NCBI GenBank assembly: GCA_905221435.1
Contig: CAJNDD010000001.1
Coordinates: 1 to 64,000 of the forward strand
Source of the DNA: a bacterium
GTDB taxonomy: Bacteria > Bacillota > Bacilli > Lactobacillales > Streptococcaceae
Direction of reading: 5' to 3'
DNA: 64,000 bases
The notes beneath the pieces were generated by a model. It had not been told where the DNA came from, ran no database searches, and was given only the letters and a program-made list of their open reading frames with translations. Of this stretch, positions 36,803-46,470 are shown in pieces. Position 1 is the stretch's first letter, and each line of letters starts with the position of its first letter. Made by a program: the position numbers and the translations under genes.

Positions 36803-37399
36803 ATGAAACAAAATAAAGTAATTCTCTCAATAGTGGCGATTTTCTTTGGACTACTAGTTCTAGGAAGTTGTTCTGCAGTGGCAACCTATAATGGTCTGGT
36901 TGGTGAACAGACTAAAGTGGAGCAGGCTCAGGCCGATGTCTCGACAGCCCTCCAACGTCGTTCGGACTTGATTGGTAACTTGGTAGAGTCCGTTAAAGGA
37001 CAAATGAATCATGAAACCGAAGTCTTTACCAAGATTGCTGATGCTAGAGCTAAAATCGGTAGTAGCTCAGTAACTTCGGAAGAAAACCAAAAGGCTCAGG
37101 GAGAGTTGAGCTCAGCTCTTTCCCGCTTGATTTCCTTGACGGAGAATTATCCAGAACTCAAGAGCAATCAAAATGTTGAGCAACTAATGGTTGAACTTGA
37201 GGGAAGTGAAAATCGTATCTTTGTAGCACGTAAGGATTATAACAAGGTCGCAGCTGGGTACAATCAAAAATTGAGAAGTTTTCCAACCGTGCTCTTTGCG
37301 AATATGATGAACTTTAAAGAGGCTGAAACCTTCAAAGAAACAGAAGAAGCCAAGACAGTTCCTAAGGTCGATTTTGGAACATCTTCATCAAGTCAATGA
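36803..37399 (+). CDS. LemA family lipoprotein
   Basis: A 198-aa helical-bundle protein with an N-terminal membrane segment and possible lipobox (VLGSC, Cys 23) and the LemA core: YNGLVGEQTKVEQAQADVST-ALQRRSDLIGNL, then KVAAGYNQKLRSFPTVLFANMM near the C terminus. LemA proteins are anchored outside with unknown function. The pairing with a TPM gene is usual. Confidence 0.9.
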   Translation: MKQNKVILSIVAIFFGLLVLGSCSAVATYNGLVGEQTKVEQAQADVSTALQRRSDLIGNLVESVKGQMNHETEVFTKIADARAKIGSSSVTSEENQKAQGELSSALSRLISLTENYPELKSNQNVEQLMVELEGSENRIFVARKDYNKVAAGYNQKLRSFPTVLFANMMNFKEAETFKETEEAKTVPKVDFGTSSSSQ

Positions 37400-37774
37400 A
37401 GTGAACTAGCTCTGTGAATAGGGAAAATTCTTTAGCATGAATCCTGATTTTAGAGCTCAGATCTTGGGAAAGTTAGGCCCCTTTCCTACTGTAGTGATCC
37501 GTGTCAGCTAAAATTTGGAGAGGACCAAAAATTGGACCTCTCTTTTTTGATATTCAAATTGATGAGAATCCTGATTTTGAAGCTATCAACATTTTGGAAG
37601 CATTTTTAGAGGATGATAGGGAAATCAAGGTTTTTGGCCAGTATCCGACCTGATTGGTAAAGATTTTAAACGGGCATGGGCTAGAGTATTAATTCTTTTC
37701 AAAATATGATAAGGCTTATCTAAGAGCAAATGAGCTCACGAAGCAGCCACTTGTCTAATATAAAGGAGATGAAG
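37400..37774. other. Intergenic region with terminator and a gene fragment
   Basis: This 375-base gap contains a terminator (GAGAGG/CCTCTC stem with inner CCAA/TTGG pairing, then TTTTTT, at 37517-37548) and, after it, a start-less reading frame at about 37553-37652 (residues IDENPDFEAINILEAFLEDD, then REIKVFGQYPT and a stop). The frame has protein-like composition and may be the relic of a gene before DUF4956. A ribosome-binding site AAAGGAG at 37762 belongs to the next gene. Confidence 0.5.
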
Positions 37775-38431
37775 ATGCCTTTTCCGATTTTCAATAGTAT
37801 TTATTCGGCAGCTGAGGTCAAGATTAATCCTCAGGCCCTCGTTCTAGCAGTAGCAACAAATTTAGTTTTAGGAATCATCCTAGCAATGGTTTATAAGCGC
37901 CAAACCATCTATACAAAAGAGTTTGTAGTCACCTTTTCCCTCTTGCCAGCCATTATTTCCATTATCATCTTTTTGGTGAATGGAAATTTAGGTACTAGTG
38001 TGGCCGTGGCAGGGACTTTCAGCCTTATTCGATTTCGATCGGCTGCAGGAGGTACTAAAGAACTCCTAGCTGTCTATATGGAAACGGCTGTTGGTATTAC
38101 AGTCAGTATGGGATTTGTTGCCTTATCAATCCTCTTTACGCTGATGATTTCGCTTGTTTGGATAGCGCTTGAAAACAAGACGTTATGTGACAATGAAAAT
38201 TCCAGCTAGTTCTGATTATGAGCTGATTTTTGAGGCAATTTTTACGGCAAACTGTAAAAATGTTGAGATGATCGCTATCGAATCAGCCGAAAATAAAATG
38301 ATCAAGCTGGAATATGTAATTGATCTTCTTCCGAAATCAGTGATAGCAAATTGATGCACCAGTTCTTGGCCTATAAAGACATTTTATCCATGTCCATCTC
38401 CAAAGTCACAAAAAAGAAAAAAATCTTATAA
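37775..38431 (+). pseudogene. DUF4956 membrane protein gene, frameshifted
   Basis: The first frame (37775-38209) gives the membrane part of a DUF4956 protein, with the hallmark GTFSLIRFRSAAGGTKELLAVYM. After WIALENK it runs into an out-of-frame tail. The expected soluble C terminus (RRYVTMKIPASSDYELIFEAIF) continues in another frame at 38169-38354, and a last piece (LMHQFLAYKDILSMSISKVT) in a third frame to 38431. At least two indels, near 38178 and 38350, are needed. DUF4956 genes usually accompany VTC-type polyphosphate polymerases, none of which is seen here. Confidence 0.8.
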
Positions 38432-38435
38432 GGTG

Positions 38436-38467
38436 AAAGAGAAGAGGAAGAGGCTCTTCTCTTTTTA
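38436..38467 (+). terminator. Terminator before gpmA
   Basis: Stem AAAGAGAAGAG/CTCTTCTCTTT with a seven-base loop and T tract. Confidence 0.85.
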
Positions 38468-38558
38468 GTTGATTTTAACTAGCTTTTTTGTGAAAAATTG
38501 TGTAAAATAGAATAGATAAACGGGGTAGACCCCGGAAAATAAAAGGAGAATCCATCTA

Positions 38559-39251
38559 ATGGTAAAATTGGTTTTTGCTCGCCATGGTGAGTCTGAATGG
38601 AACAAAGCTAACCTATTCACTGGTTGGGCTGATGTAGATCTTTCTGAAAAAGGTACACAACAAGCAATCGACGCTGGTAAATTGATCAAAGAAGCTGGTA
38701 TCGAATTTGACCAAGCTTACACTTCAGTATTGAAACGTGCGATTAAAACAACAAACTTGGCTCTTGAAGCTGCTGACCAATTGTGGGTTCCAGTTGAAAA
38801 ATCATGGCGCTTGAACGAACGTCACTACGGTGGTTTGACTGGTAAAAACAAGGCTGAAGCTGCTGAACAATTTGGTGATGAGCAAGTTCACATCTGGCGT
38901 CGTTCATACGATGTATTGCCTCCAAACATGGATCGTGATGATGAGCATTCAGCTCACACTGACCGTCGTTACGCTTCACTTGACGACTCAGTTATCCCAG
39001 ATGCTGAAAACTTGAAAGTGACTTTGGAACGTGCCCTTCCATTCTGGGAAGACAAAATCGCTCCAGCACTTAAAGATGGTAAAAACGTATTCGTAGGAGC
39101 TCACGGTAACTCAATCCGTGCCCTTGTAAAACACATCAAACGCTTGTCAGACGACGAAATCATGGACGTGGAAATCCCTAACTTCCCACCATTGGTATTC
39201 GAATTCGACGAAAAATTGAACGTCGTTTCTGAATACTACCTTGGAAAATAA
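38559..39251 (+). CDS. gpmA: 2,3-bisphosphoglycerate-dependent phosphoglycerate mutase
   Basis: Glycolytic enzyme interconverting 3- and 2-phosphoglycerate through a phosphohistidine. The 230-aa protein has the catalytic RHGESEWN (His 8-10 region), [10 protein letters not shown], the [13 protein letters not shown] motif and the second active-site histidine in [14 protein letters not shown]. Codon choice is strongly biased (AAC, GGT, CGT), as expected for a highly expressed gene. AAAGGAGAA precedes the ATG, and a terminator (AAAGCCTAG/CTAGGCTTT, 39261-39290) follows. Confidence 0.97.
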   Translation: MVKLVFARHGESEWNKANLFTGWADVDLSEKGTQQAIDAGKLIKEAGIEFDQAYTSVLKRAIKTTNLALEAADQLWVPVEKSWRLNERHYGGLTGKNKAEAAEQFGDEQVHIWRRSYDVLPPNMDRDDEHSAHTDRRYASLDDSVIPDAENLKVTLERALPFWEDKIAPALKDGKNVFVGAHGNSIRALVKHIKRLSDDEIMDVEIPNFPPLVFEFDEKLNVVSEYYLGK

Positions 39252-39260
39252 TCTATAAAC

Positions 39261-39290
39261 AGAAAGCCTAGATTACTAGGCTTTTTTGTT
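39261..39290 (+). terminator. gpmA terminator
   Basis: Stem AAAGCCTAG/CTAGGCTTT followed by a T tract. Confidence 0.88.
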
Positions 39291-39374
39291 TTTGCTTCTA
39301 GTTTCCAATTAGTTGAAAAAGCGTTATAATGATAGTAAAGAGTGACTTAATTGTAAGAAAGAGAGAAGGACGAT

Positions 39375-40076
39375 ATGGCTTATATTGAAATGAAACACAG
39401 CTACAAGCGTTACCAGGTTGGGGATACGGAGATTGTGGCTAATCGAGATGTGAATTTTGAAATTGAAAAGGGGGAGCTGGTCATTATTCTTGGTGCTTCA
39501 GGTGCTGGAAAATCAACCGTTCTCAATCTCCTAGGAGGTATGGATACCAATGATGAGGGGGAGATTTGGATTGATGGTGCCAATATTGCCAACTATAGTT
39601 CGCATCAACGAACAAACTATCGTCGTGAAGATGTAGGTTTTGTTTTTCAATTTTACAATCTGGTCTCCAATCTGACAGCTAAGGAAAATGTGGAACTGGC
39701 TTCAGAAATCGTGACAGATGCCTTGGATCCAGAGCAAGTGCTCAAAGATGTAGGTCTGGCTCATCGCCTGAATAACTTTCCAGCCCAGCTTTCTGGAGGG
39801 GAGCAACAGCGAGTTTCCATCGCACGCGCAGTAGCCAAGAATCCTAAGATACTCCTTTGTGATGAACCGACAGGTGCCTTGGATTATCAGACGGGGAAGC
39901 AAGTCTTGAAGATTCTCCAAGACATGTCGCGTCAAAAAGGAGCGACGGTGATTATCGTGACCCACAATGGCGCGCTAGCCCCTATTGCAGATCGGGTGAT
40001 TCACATGCGCGATGCCACGGTTAAGAGCATGACGATCAATGAGCATCCGCAGGATATCGATACCTTGGAGTATTAG
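39375..40076 (+). CDS. ABC transporter ATP-binding protein (MacB/LolD-like)
   Basis: A 233-aa ATPase of the MacB/FtsE-type exporter family. Walker A GASGAGKS (near residue 37), LSGGEQQR signature, Walker [13 protein letters not shown] and THNGAL switch are complete. It precedes a large FtsX-type permease gene by one base. The pair is a mechanotransmission-type ABC system; in Gram-positive bacteria these export peptides or handle cell-envelope antibiotics. A promoter with TATAAT at about 39325-39330 is upstream. Confidence 0.92.
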   Translation: MAYIEMKHSYKRYQVGDTEIVANRDVNFEIEKGELVIILGASGAGKSTVLNLLGGMDTNDEGEIWIDGANIANYSSHQRTNYRREDVGFVFQFYNLVSNLTAKENVELASEIVTDALDPEQVLKDVGLAHRLNNFPAQLSGGEQQRVSIARAVAKNPKILLCDEPTGALDYQTGKQVLKILQDMSRQKGATVIIVTHNGALAPIADRVIHMRDATVKSMTINEHPQDIDTLEY

Positions 40077-40077
40077 T

Positions 40078-42777
40078 ATGAAAAAAGCATATCGGAAAGA
40101 CCTAATTCAGTCAGTGACGACATCAAAGGGACGCTTTGTTTCTATCTTGACCTTGATGATGCTGGGTTCTCTAGCTCTAGTAGGTCTTAAAGTAGCCAGT
40201 CCAAACATGGAACGTACGGCAGAGGATTATCTCCGTAAAGCCAATACTTTGGATCTGGCCGTGATAGCTGATTATGGCTTGGACAAAGAAGAGCAAGACG
40301 AATTAAAGACACTTCAAAGAGCAAGTGTTGAGTTTGGCTATATGGCAGACCTAACCGTTGAAAACAGTGAAGAAGCGGTTCGACTTTATTCCAAACCAGA
40401 GAGCATTTCAACCTTCCAAGTGACAGAAGGGCGACTGCCAGAGGCTGATGGGGAAATTGCTCTAGCTGACTTCTGGAAAGACCGCTATCAGATTGGGCAG
40501 ACCATTACCTTTACTAAGAAAGAAGAAAAGTCCGTCCTAAAATCCCAAACTTTCACAATTACTGGATTTGTTCAGTCGGGTGAAATTCTTTCTAAGGAAG
40601 ATTTAGGAAGTGCTAGTAGTGGAAATGGAAGCTTGGCTGGCTATGGAGTGATTTTACCCAGTCAGTTTGACTCAGATGTCTATAGTATCGCGCGTGTGCG
40701 CTATGATGATTTAAAAAATCTGGATGCTTTTTCATCAGACTATAAGACCAAACGATCCCAACATCAGGAAGAGTTGCAAGACTTGCTGGAAGATAATGGT
40801 CAAAAAAGATTGGCAAGTATCAAAGCAAATGGGCAAAAGAGCTTGGAAGATGGGAAAGAACAGCTCCAAACTGCTGAAAGCAACCTTGAAAATGGCAAGA
40901 GTCAGTTAGAGCAGGCCGAAAGTCGCTTGAAAACGCAAGAAGAACAAGCGACCGCTTTACCAGAACCGCAAAAGAGTACAGCCAAGGAGCAATTGACAAA
41001 AGCTAAGGAAGAACTGGCAACTAAAAAAGAGAAACTGGCTCAGACAGAGAGTGATCTAGCCAATGAAAAAGAGAAGCTTGAACAGCGTCAGAAAGAACTT
41101 GATGAACTGGCAGAGCCGAAATACCACGTATATAATCGTGAAACCATACCAGGTGGACAAGGTTACCTCATGTACAGCAATGCATCATCAAGCGTTCGTT
41201 CGGTCGGAAATATCTTTCCAGTGGTGCTTTATATGGTTGCTGCGATGGTGACCTTTACAACTATGACTCGCTTTGTGGATGAAGAACGCACCAATGCTGG
41301 TATTTTCAAGGCCTTGGGTTACCGAAATCGAGATATAGTTGCTAAGTTTGTCCTCTATGGTTTTCTTGCAGGAACTTTGGGAACCGTTTTAGGAACGCTT
41401 CTAGGACATTATCTCCTTGCAGGTGTGATTTCGGATGTTATAACAGCAGGGATGGTCGTTGGAAAAAGTCAGGAGTATTTCTATTGGTCTTATAGTCTCC
41501 TTGCCCTAGCCTTGAGTTGGGTATCCAGTGTCTTGCCAGCTTACCTGGTGGCGCGAAGGGAGTTGCACGATGAAGCAGCCCAGCTCTTGCTTCCCAAACC
41601 TCCCGTTAAAGGAGCAAAGATTTTGCTGGAGCGCTTGAGCTTTATTTGGAGTCGTTTGAGTTTTACTCATAAGGTTACGGCAAGAAATATTTTCCGTTAT
41701 AAACAACGGATGTTGATGACCATTTTTGGAGTTGCAGGTTCGGTTGCTCTCTTATTTGCAGGTCTTGGCATTCAGTCATCTGTAGGAGGAGTTTCCGAGC
41801 GCCAATTTGAACAAATCCAGCAATACCAGATGATTGTAGCGGAAAAGAGCAGTGCGAGTGAGCAAGAAAAAGCAGACCTAGAAAGTGCCTTGCAAGCTGA
41901 ATCTATCCATGCTTATCAAAAGATTTACTCTAAATCCATTGAAAAAGATTTCAAAGGCAAAGCAGGGCTTCAAACTATCACCATGATGGTTGTTAGCGGG
42001 GAAAACTTCAAGCCCTTTATCACATTAGAGGAAAATGGGCGAGAGGTGCAGGTCACCGATGGAGCGGTCGTGAGTCAAAAACTAGCCCAACTAGCAGGTG
42101 TTACGATTGGAGACAAGCTGGAGCTTGATGGGAAGGAAATCAAGGTCGCAGCTATTTCTGAAAACTATGTTGGACACTTTGTTTATCTCAACCGAGCGAC
42201 TTACGAACAAGTGTACGGCACCAGTCCGAAAGACAATACCTATCTAGTAAAATTAAAAGAGCCAACACCATCCAATACGGAGAAAGAAGCAGCTATCTTC
42301 ATGGAAAAACCTGCTGTTTCTGGGGTGGTTCAAAATGCGACGGCCATCCATCTCTTTGAATCTGTGGCTAGTTCGCTCAATAAAACCATGGCAATCCTTG
42401 TCCTTGTTTCCGTCTTGCTAGCCATTGTCATTCTCTACAATCTCACTAACATCAATGTGGCAGAACGTATCCGTGAACTTTCCACTATCAAGGTTCTCGG
42501 TTTCCACAATAAAGAAGTGACCCTCTATATCTACCGCGAGACTATGGTGCTGTCCCTTGTGGGAATTGCTCTTGGTTTGGTAGTTGGCCACTATTTACAT
42601 CAATTTTTGATTCAAATGATTTCACCAGCCACCATACTCTTTTATCCTCAGGTCAGCTGGGAAGTCTATGCTCTTCCAATCGTCGCAGTGACTGTGATTT
42701 TGACTTTACTAGGTCTCTTTGTCAATTACCACTTGAGAAAAGTGGATATGCTTGAAGCCCTGAAATCAGTAGAGTAA
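40078..42777 (+). CDS. FtsX-like ABC transporter permease
   Basis: An 899-aa membrane protein; start chosen at ATG 40078, directly after the ATPase gene stop. It has one N-terminal helix, a large extracellular region with a predicted coiled coil at about residues 255-350 (many Glu/Gln/Lys heptads), three central helices (near 380-500), a second extracellular domain, and C-terminal helices ending VNYHLRKVDMLEALKSVE, a typical FtsX-domain end. Two FtsX repeats with a long coiled coil resemble YtgP/SalY-like or YvrO/YvrN-class exporters. Substrate is unknown. Confidence 0.88.
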   Translation: MKKAYRKDLIQSVTTSKGRFVSILTLMMLGSLALVGLKVASPNMERTAEDYLRKANTLDLAVIADYGLDKEEQDELKTLQRASVEFGYMADLTVENSEEAVRLYSKPESISTFQVTEGRLPEADGEIALADFWKDRYQIGQTITFTKKEEKSVLKSQTFTITGFVQSGEILSKEDLGSASSGNGSLAGYGVILPSQFDSDVYSIARVRYDDLKNLDAFSSDYKTKRSQHQEELQDLLEDNGQKRLASIKANGQKSLEDGKEQLQTAESNLENGKSQLEQAESRLKTQEEQATALPEPQKSTAKEQLTKAKEELATKKEKLAQTESDLANEKEKLEQRQKELDELAEPKYHVYNRETIPGGQGYLMYSNASSSVRSVGNIFPVVLYMVAAMVTFTTMTRFVDEERTNAGIFKALGYRNRDIVAKFVLYGFLAGTLGTVLGTLLGHYLLAGVISDVITAGMVVGKSQEYFYWSYSLLALALSWVSSVLPAYLVARRELHDEAAQLLLPKPPVKGAKILLERLSFIWSRLSFTHKVTARNIFRYKQRMLMTIFGVAGSVALLFAGLGIQSSVGGVSERQFEQIQQYQMIVAEKSSASEQEKADLESALQAESIHAYQKIYSKSIEKDFKGKAGLQTITMMVVSGENFKPFITLEENGREVQVTDGAVVSQKLAQLAGVTIGDKLELDGKEIKVAAISENYVGHFVYLNRATYEQVYGTSPKDNTYLVKLKEPTPSNTEKEAAIFMEKPAVSGVVQNATAIHLFESVASSLNKTMAILVLVSVLLAIVILYNLTNINVAERIRELSTIKVLGFHNKEVTLYIYRETMVLSLVGIALGLVVGHYLHQFLIQMISPATILFYPQVSWEVYALPIVAVTVILTLLGLFVNYHLRKVDMLEALKSVE

Positions 42778-42802
42778 TTCACGGTTTTAAATAGTAAATC
42801 AG

Positions 42803-42921
42803 TTGACAAAGTCCCTGCTTCTTGGTAGAATAAGAACTGTCGTAAAGACAAATAACTTCTTCTTGGTTACAGGCATGCCAACCTGTCACTCGGATGAAGC
42901 CAAATAAAAAGGAGAAATATC
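42803..42921 (+). promoter_or_regulatory. rpsO promoter and structured leader
   Basis: Promoter TTGACA (42803-42808) and TAGAAT (42826-42831), 17-base spacing. The leader of about 80 bases includes the stem ACAGG/CCTGT around 42870-42888 and CTTCTTCTTGG opposite ATGAAGCC. Bacterial S15 genes are often autoregulated by S15 binding to a leader structure; a similar mechanism is possible here but not proven. Confidence 0.55.
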
Positions 42922-43191
42922 ATGGCAATCTCAAAAGAGAAAAAAAATGAAATCATCGCACAATATGCACGTCACGAAGGTGATACAGGTTCAGTAGAGG
43001 TTCAAGTTGCTGTCCTTACTTGGGAAATCAACCACCTTAACGAACACATCAAACAACACAAAAAAGACCACGCTACTTACCGTGGATTGATGAAGAAAAT
43101 TGGTCGCCGTCGTAACTTGCTTGCATACTTGCGTAAAAATGACGTTAACCGTTACCGTGAGTTGATCAACTCTCTAGGACTTCGTCGTTAA
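42922..43191 (+). CDS. rpsO: 30S ribosomal protein S15
   Basis: An 89-aa primary 16S rRNA-binding protein, with the conserved [20 protein letters not shown] and the C-terminal [21 protein letters not shown]. It is transcribed alone with its own promoter, and codons are those of highly expressed genes. Confidence 0.98.
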   Translation: MAISKEKKNEIIAQYARHEGDTGSVEVQVAVLTWEINHLNEHIKQHKKDHATYRGLMKKIGRRRNLLAYLRKNDVNRYRELINSLGLRR

Positions 43192-43280
43192 TCATGATGC
43201 TAAGGGCGTTAAAAATCCGTATGAAAATAGGGAAACGACGCAGTGTTCGATGAACACAAGGAGTTTCATCTTTTTCACTA

Positions 43281-43470
43281 GGATTTTAGCCCGAGCTCAA
43301 ATCAGCTCCCTGACTTCAGAGGGCTTTTTGTTTTTGCTAAGTGCTTAGGCCGTGTTTAATTGAGCATATCTTGACAATGAAGCTACTCTAATTGGGTAGC
43401 TTTTTTCTTTTGCATGGATTTTAGCACGAGCACAAATCAGCTCTCTGACTTCAGAGGGGCTTTTTGTTAG
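43281..43470 (+). terminator. Triple terminator with a 50-bp direct repeat after rpsO
   Basis: Two similar segments of about 52 bases (43281-43332 and 43416-43467), both GGATTTTAGC followed by an AGCTCYCTGACTTCAGAGGG hairpin and T tract, flank another terminator (AGCTAC/GTAGCT, 43381-43409). A related hairpin is at 49437-49470, after the toxin locus. The rest of 43192-43598 holds no gene; an extended -10 TGGTATAAT (hexamer 43531-43536) serves the LXG locus. Confidence 0.75.
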
Positions 43471-43598
43471 TTATAAGATTATTCTATTATCTAAATATAG
43501 TATAAACTAGGGCTTGTATTCAAAACATGGTATAATAGGCCTATATAGCTAAATGAAGTGAACCATCACTAGGGATTCGAGAAAAGGATAGAACAGTC

Positions 43599-43877
43599 AT
43601 GTCAACAGTAAAAAGTGATCAAAATGTTGCAAAAACGTATGCGAGTCAGCTTAAAAATACTTGTCAATCTTTAACAGCTATTGCTGTGGCTAGTCAAGAC
43701 GACCTAACGACCCTTCAAGGGAATAACAAGGCCCATCAATGTCTGACAAAGGCTCAAAATCTAGCCAGTCAGATTTCAGCCGCTGTCACCCTTACTTCCA
43801 AACGACTTCACTCTGTAGCGAGTGATTTTGAAGCGCTAGATGAGGCTGCGGCCAATGGTTTTGGGAGTAACGCATGA
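43599..43877 (+). CDS. T7SS effector partner, DUF3130/TIGR04197-like (Lap1)
   Basis: A 92-aa helical-hairpin protein (NVAKTYASQLKNTCQSLTAIAV ... SQISAAVTLTSKRLHSVASDFEALDE) with the size and position of the WXG100-like Lap1/LapA proteins that bind LXG effectors and carry the T7SS export signal. It overlaps the next gene as ATGA and starts the LXG locus. No WXG motif is present, as usual for this family. Confidence 0.82.
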   Translation: MSTVKSDQNVAKTYASQLKNTCQSLTAIAVASQDDLTTLQGNNKAHQCLTKAQNLASQISAAVTLTSKRLHSVASDFEALDEAAANGFGSNA

Positions 43878-44233
43878 GCAAGTTGGATGAGTTGAAGAAA
43901 AGAGAGCGAGAACTCTTGTACCAGCTAGAAGACAATGGAAAAGAGAACTACCGCACCAAAGAACTGATAGAAATCTTTGAAGGGTATGATAGAGCCAGTC
44001 ACCGTTATCAAAGTGATTTGTGGGAGGCAGCCTACCAGAGCCGATACGCAGAACAGTTGGAAGAAACGCTCCTGCAAAGAAACCAACTCAAAAACCAAAT
44101 CATTGAGGATCTCACCTACCACATGGATGATTTGAAAAAAGAAAAGTTCCGGTTAGAGGGAGACTTGGATGCGGTTTACTATGAAAGACGCAAGGAACTA
44201 GAAAGAGAGGAGGAGAAACGACATGGGTATTGA
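43874..44233 (+). CDS. T7SS effector partner, DUF3958-like (Lap2)
   Basis: A 119-aa highly charged coiled-coil protein (LDELKKRERELLYQLEDNGKE ... HMDDLKKEKFRLEGDLDAVYYE). Proteins of this kind lie between Lap1 and LXG genes and stabilise the LXG domain for secretion. It overlaps the LXG gene by 11 bases. Length and layout match the gene at 54073. Confidence 0.82.
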   Translation: MSKLDELKKRERELLYQLEDNGKENYRTKELIEIFEGYDRASHRYQSDLWEAAYQSRYAEQLEETLLQRNQLKNQIIEDLTYHMDDLKKEKFRLEGDLDAVYYERRKELEREEEKRHGY

Positions 44234-45854
44234 TATGTACTTGGACCAATCACAACTACAAAGTTCGAGTGTAGCGACCATGTGCCAATCTCAGGTGGAA
44301 GCTTATCAAGATTTGCAATCAGCTATTCAAAAATTTTCAGAGGATACGGAGAATTTAAAAGGCGATGCTTATGATTCGGCTAGAAGTTTTTTTGCAAGTG
44401 TTTTGCTGCCCCTGAGCAAAGGGGGACAACTCTATGCCGAGACCTTCTCTCAAGCTATCAAGAAACTACCAGAAGACTACCAAAGTATGGTCGACAGCAA
44501 GAGTTGGCGCGAGGATGATCTGCTTGATAAAATCCGCCAGGAAGAGCAAATGATTGCCTATTTATATGAAGTCAATCAATCCTTCTCCGCCTTGAGCCTA
44601 GATAGCGAAAAAAAGGGAAATAATACGGAACTCATACGAGGTCACCAGGCTAATAAACGTATCTATGAAACGATTTTGAAAGACCTGCGCTCCTATGATA
44701 GCTACTCAGGAGGACTGTTCGATGATCTAGACAGTATCGATGTGCAACTGAGTCGTGGACTAGCTCAGATTGAAAGTAGTTGGGATGCAAAAAATGGGGT
44801 CTTTAAAGTCCCATCTGACCTGACTTGGGCCAACTACCTGACTGCCTATGCTGATACAAAGGACTTGAAGCTCAGTCGTCAAGAGAAGGCCTTTGTCCAA
44901 ACCATGATGGCAGAATACGGCTTTGATGCCGAGACCGCCCAACAGCTCTTGACCATCAAGCAAGGGATAGACAGGAAGTTCCCGACCTCTAGCCAAGAGT
45001 TTCGAGACTATATCTTTTTGCGAGTCGTTGGTGCGGTCAACTATGATGGGTTTCGGTGGAACGAAACGGCGGGTCATTTGAAAACTTATTTTTATAATGT
45101 GACTGTTGGCAGTTCGATTACAGGAAAATCAAGGACAGTAGAACAACCACTTCTTGAAATTTTTAAAGAACTTGGAATCAAAGATGAAACAGATGCAAAA
45201 AAATTGATTTATAATCTTAGATTGCAACATGAACTGGCTAGTGGGAAAGCTAGTTATTCAAATAAGTTAAAATCTGAGGACCCTGAATTATATGAAACTT
45301 TCAAAAAGCGTTATTCCGAAACTTATAATAAAGAAGATGGTTTTGATAAGTTTTGGGATAGCAAACTAAAGGCTTATTCTAACAACGGAGCAGGTCACGC
45401 AGACTTTACCCACCAGTCCATTACCATGGCTACTCATCTGAATCCTAGCAGTTTCCAATTATCCGATTTCTATGGTGGTAGAGAGCGTGTCAAGGATCTT
45501 TCAGGCTGGGAAGGAGACACGACTAAAAATGCTACGGATAAAAAACCAAGTATTGGTGAAGATGACTACAAGGCAGACCTAGACTCGGTCAATCTTATTG
45601 GTCGCATGCAGAAGGGGCAATCCTATGACCAAGCTATAACTTCTTATTACTCTGACCTTCAAAAGGATTCGACTCTGAGAGAAAGAGAATTTTTGAAAAA
45701 TAAAGATTGGAAACAAGTCAGAAGTACTATCTATGCCAGTATTCTTCCGTTAGAGGTTATGGAAAAAGGAGAAGACGCTATTAAAGCATATATTGAAAGT
45801 AACTATCCAGGTGTATCCAAGTTTTTAAATCGCTTGGAAGCCGTAGCGGATTAG
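44223..45854 (+). CDS. LXG-domain T7SS toxin, TelC-like C terminus
   Basis: A 543-aa effector. Residues 1-200 are the helical LXG domain (MGIDMYLDQSQLQSSSVATM; LKGDAYDSARSFFASVLLPL). The rest is the toxin. The final 155 residues hold HADFTHQ (His392, Asp394, His397) and an acidic cluster WEGDTT...GEDDYKADLD (Asp432, 447, 448, 452, 454). Immunity genes of the TipC kind follow, which points to the TelC class, a lipid II phosphatase acting outside the cell. That activity is inferred from the immunity partner and acidic motif, not shown. A C-terminal fragment of the same toxin type recurs at 46471. Confidence 0.8.
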   Translation: MGIDMYLDQSQLQSSSVATMCQSQVEAYQDLQSAIQKFSEDTENLKGDAYDSARSFFASVLLPLSKGGQLYAETFSQAIKKLPEDYQSMVDSKSWREDDLLDKIRQEEQMIAYLYEVNQSFSALSLDSEKKGNNTELIRGHQANKRIYETILKDLRSYDSYSGGLFDDLDSIDVQLSRGLAQIESSWDAKNGVFKVPSDLTWANYLTAYADTKDLKLSRQEKAFVQTMMAEYGFDAETAQQLLTIKQGIDRKFPTSSQEFRDYIFLRVVGAVNYDGFRWNETAGHLKTYFYNVTVGSSITGKSRTVEQPLLEIFKELGIKDETDAKKLIYNLRLQHELASGKASYSNKLKSEDPELYETFKKRYSETYNKEDGFDKFWDSKLKAYSNNGAGHADFTHQSITMATHLNPSSFQLSDFYGGRERVKDLSGWEGDTTKNATDKKPSIGEDDYKADLDSVNLIGRMQKGQSYDQAITSYYSDLQKDSTLREREFLKNKDWKQVRSTIYASILPLEVMEKGEDAIKAYIESNYPGVSKFLNRLEAVAD

Positions 45855-45864
45855 GAGGAAATCT

Positions 45865-46470
45865 ATGAAGAAAATACTAGGTGTTTTAACAATAGTAGTA
45901 TTACTTGTATCAGTTTGTTTTTACTTCTTTACGCATCAACCTAAAAATATTTTTGATGAAATCTACCAAGAAACAGAGAAAACCTATCGCACAAATAATA
46001 TTTTAAGAAATATAGAAGGTTTTGAAATTGATGATGTCTGGCCAAGTGATGGAGATTATTTTAAATATAGCCCTTTAGGAAAGTATAAGACTCTTCCGAA
46101 AGACTATCTTGAACTGAGAGTTGGATTTAATTTTGAGAAAGCGTATAGTAAAATGTTTGTTTCAGTTGAGAGAAAAGTAGCTGATGGTATGAAGCTATGG
46201 ATGGTCAACAAATATAATCCAAACACTAAAACAATCAAAAAGTCAATTCAAATAGTATTATCAGGAAACGAGGATAGCTATATCGAAGACGAAGAACAGG
46301 TGAAATCCTACTTAGAAAAGTATGGTATTACTGTCAAAGATTTGGATTCTTACTACGATGAAATCGTCAATCAGAAAGTCTTGAAAGACTGGTGTTCCAT
46401 CTATGACAGTAAGTACTCGCCAAGCAACTATGGCGATGTCAAGGTTGAAACCCAGTGGGAGAATTGGTGA
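45865..46470 (+). CDS. TipC-like immunity protein, copy 1
   Basis: A 201-aa protein with a single N-terminal membrane helix (residues 4-24) and an outside-facing domain. It starts ten bases after the toxin gene, with GGAGG. The shared family frame is QPKNIFDEIYQETEKTYR near the start and SYLEKYGITVKDLDSYYDEI followed by a conserved 40-residue end (SPSNYGDVKVETQWENW). It is the cognate immunity candidate for the adjacent LXG toxin; TipC proteins protect against TelC from the outer face of the membrane. Confidence 0.78.
   Translation: MKKILGVLTIVVLLVSVCFYFFTHQPKNIFDEIYQETEKTYRTNNILRNIEGFEIDDVWPSDGDYFKYSPLGKYKTLPKDYLELRVGFNFEKAYSKMFVSVERKVADGMKLWMVNKYNPNTKTIKKSIQIVLSGNEDSYIEDEEQVKSYLEKYGITVKDLDSYYDEIVNQKVLKDWCSIYDSKYSPSNYGDVKVETQWENW

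Noticed and set aside
46403..46470. A start for the orphan toxin module inside immunity copy 1
   Set aside because: The frame is only the alternative reading of the conserved immunity 3' end (the same reading appears at the end of the other copies) and has no ribosome-binding site.
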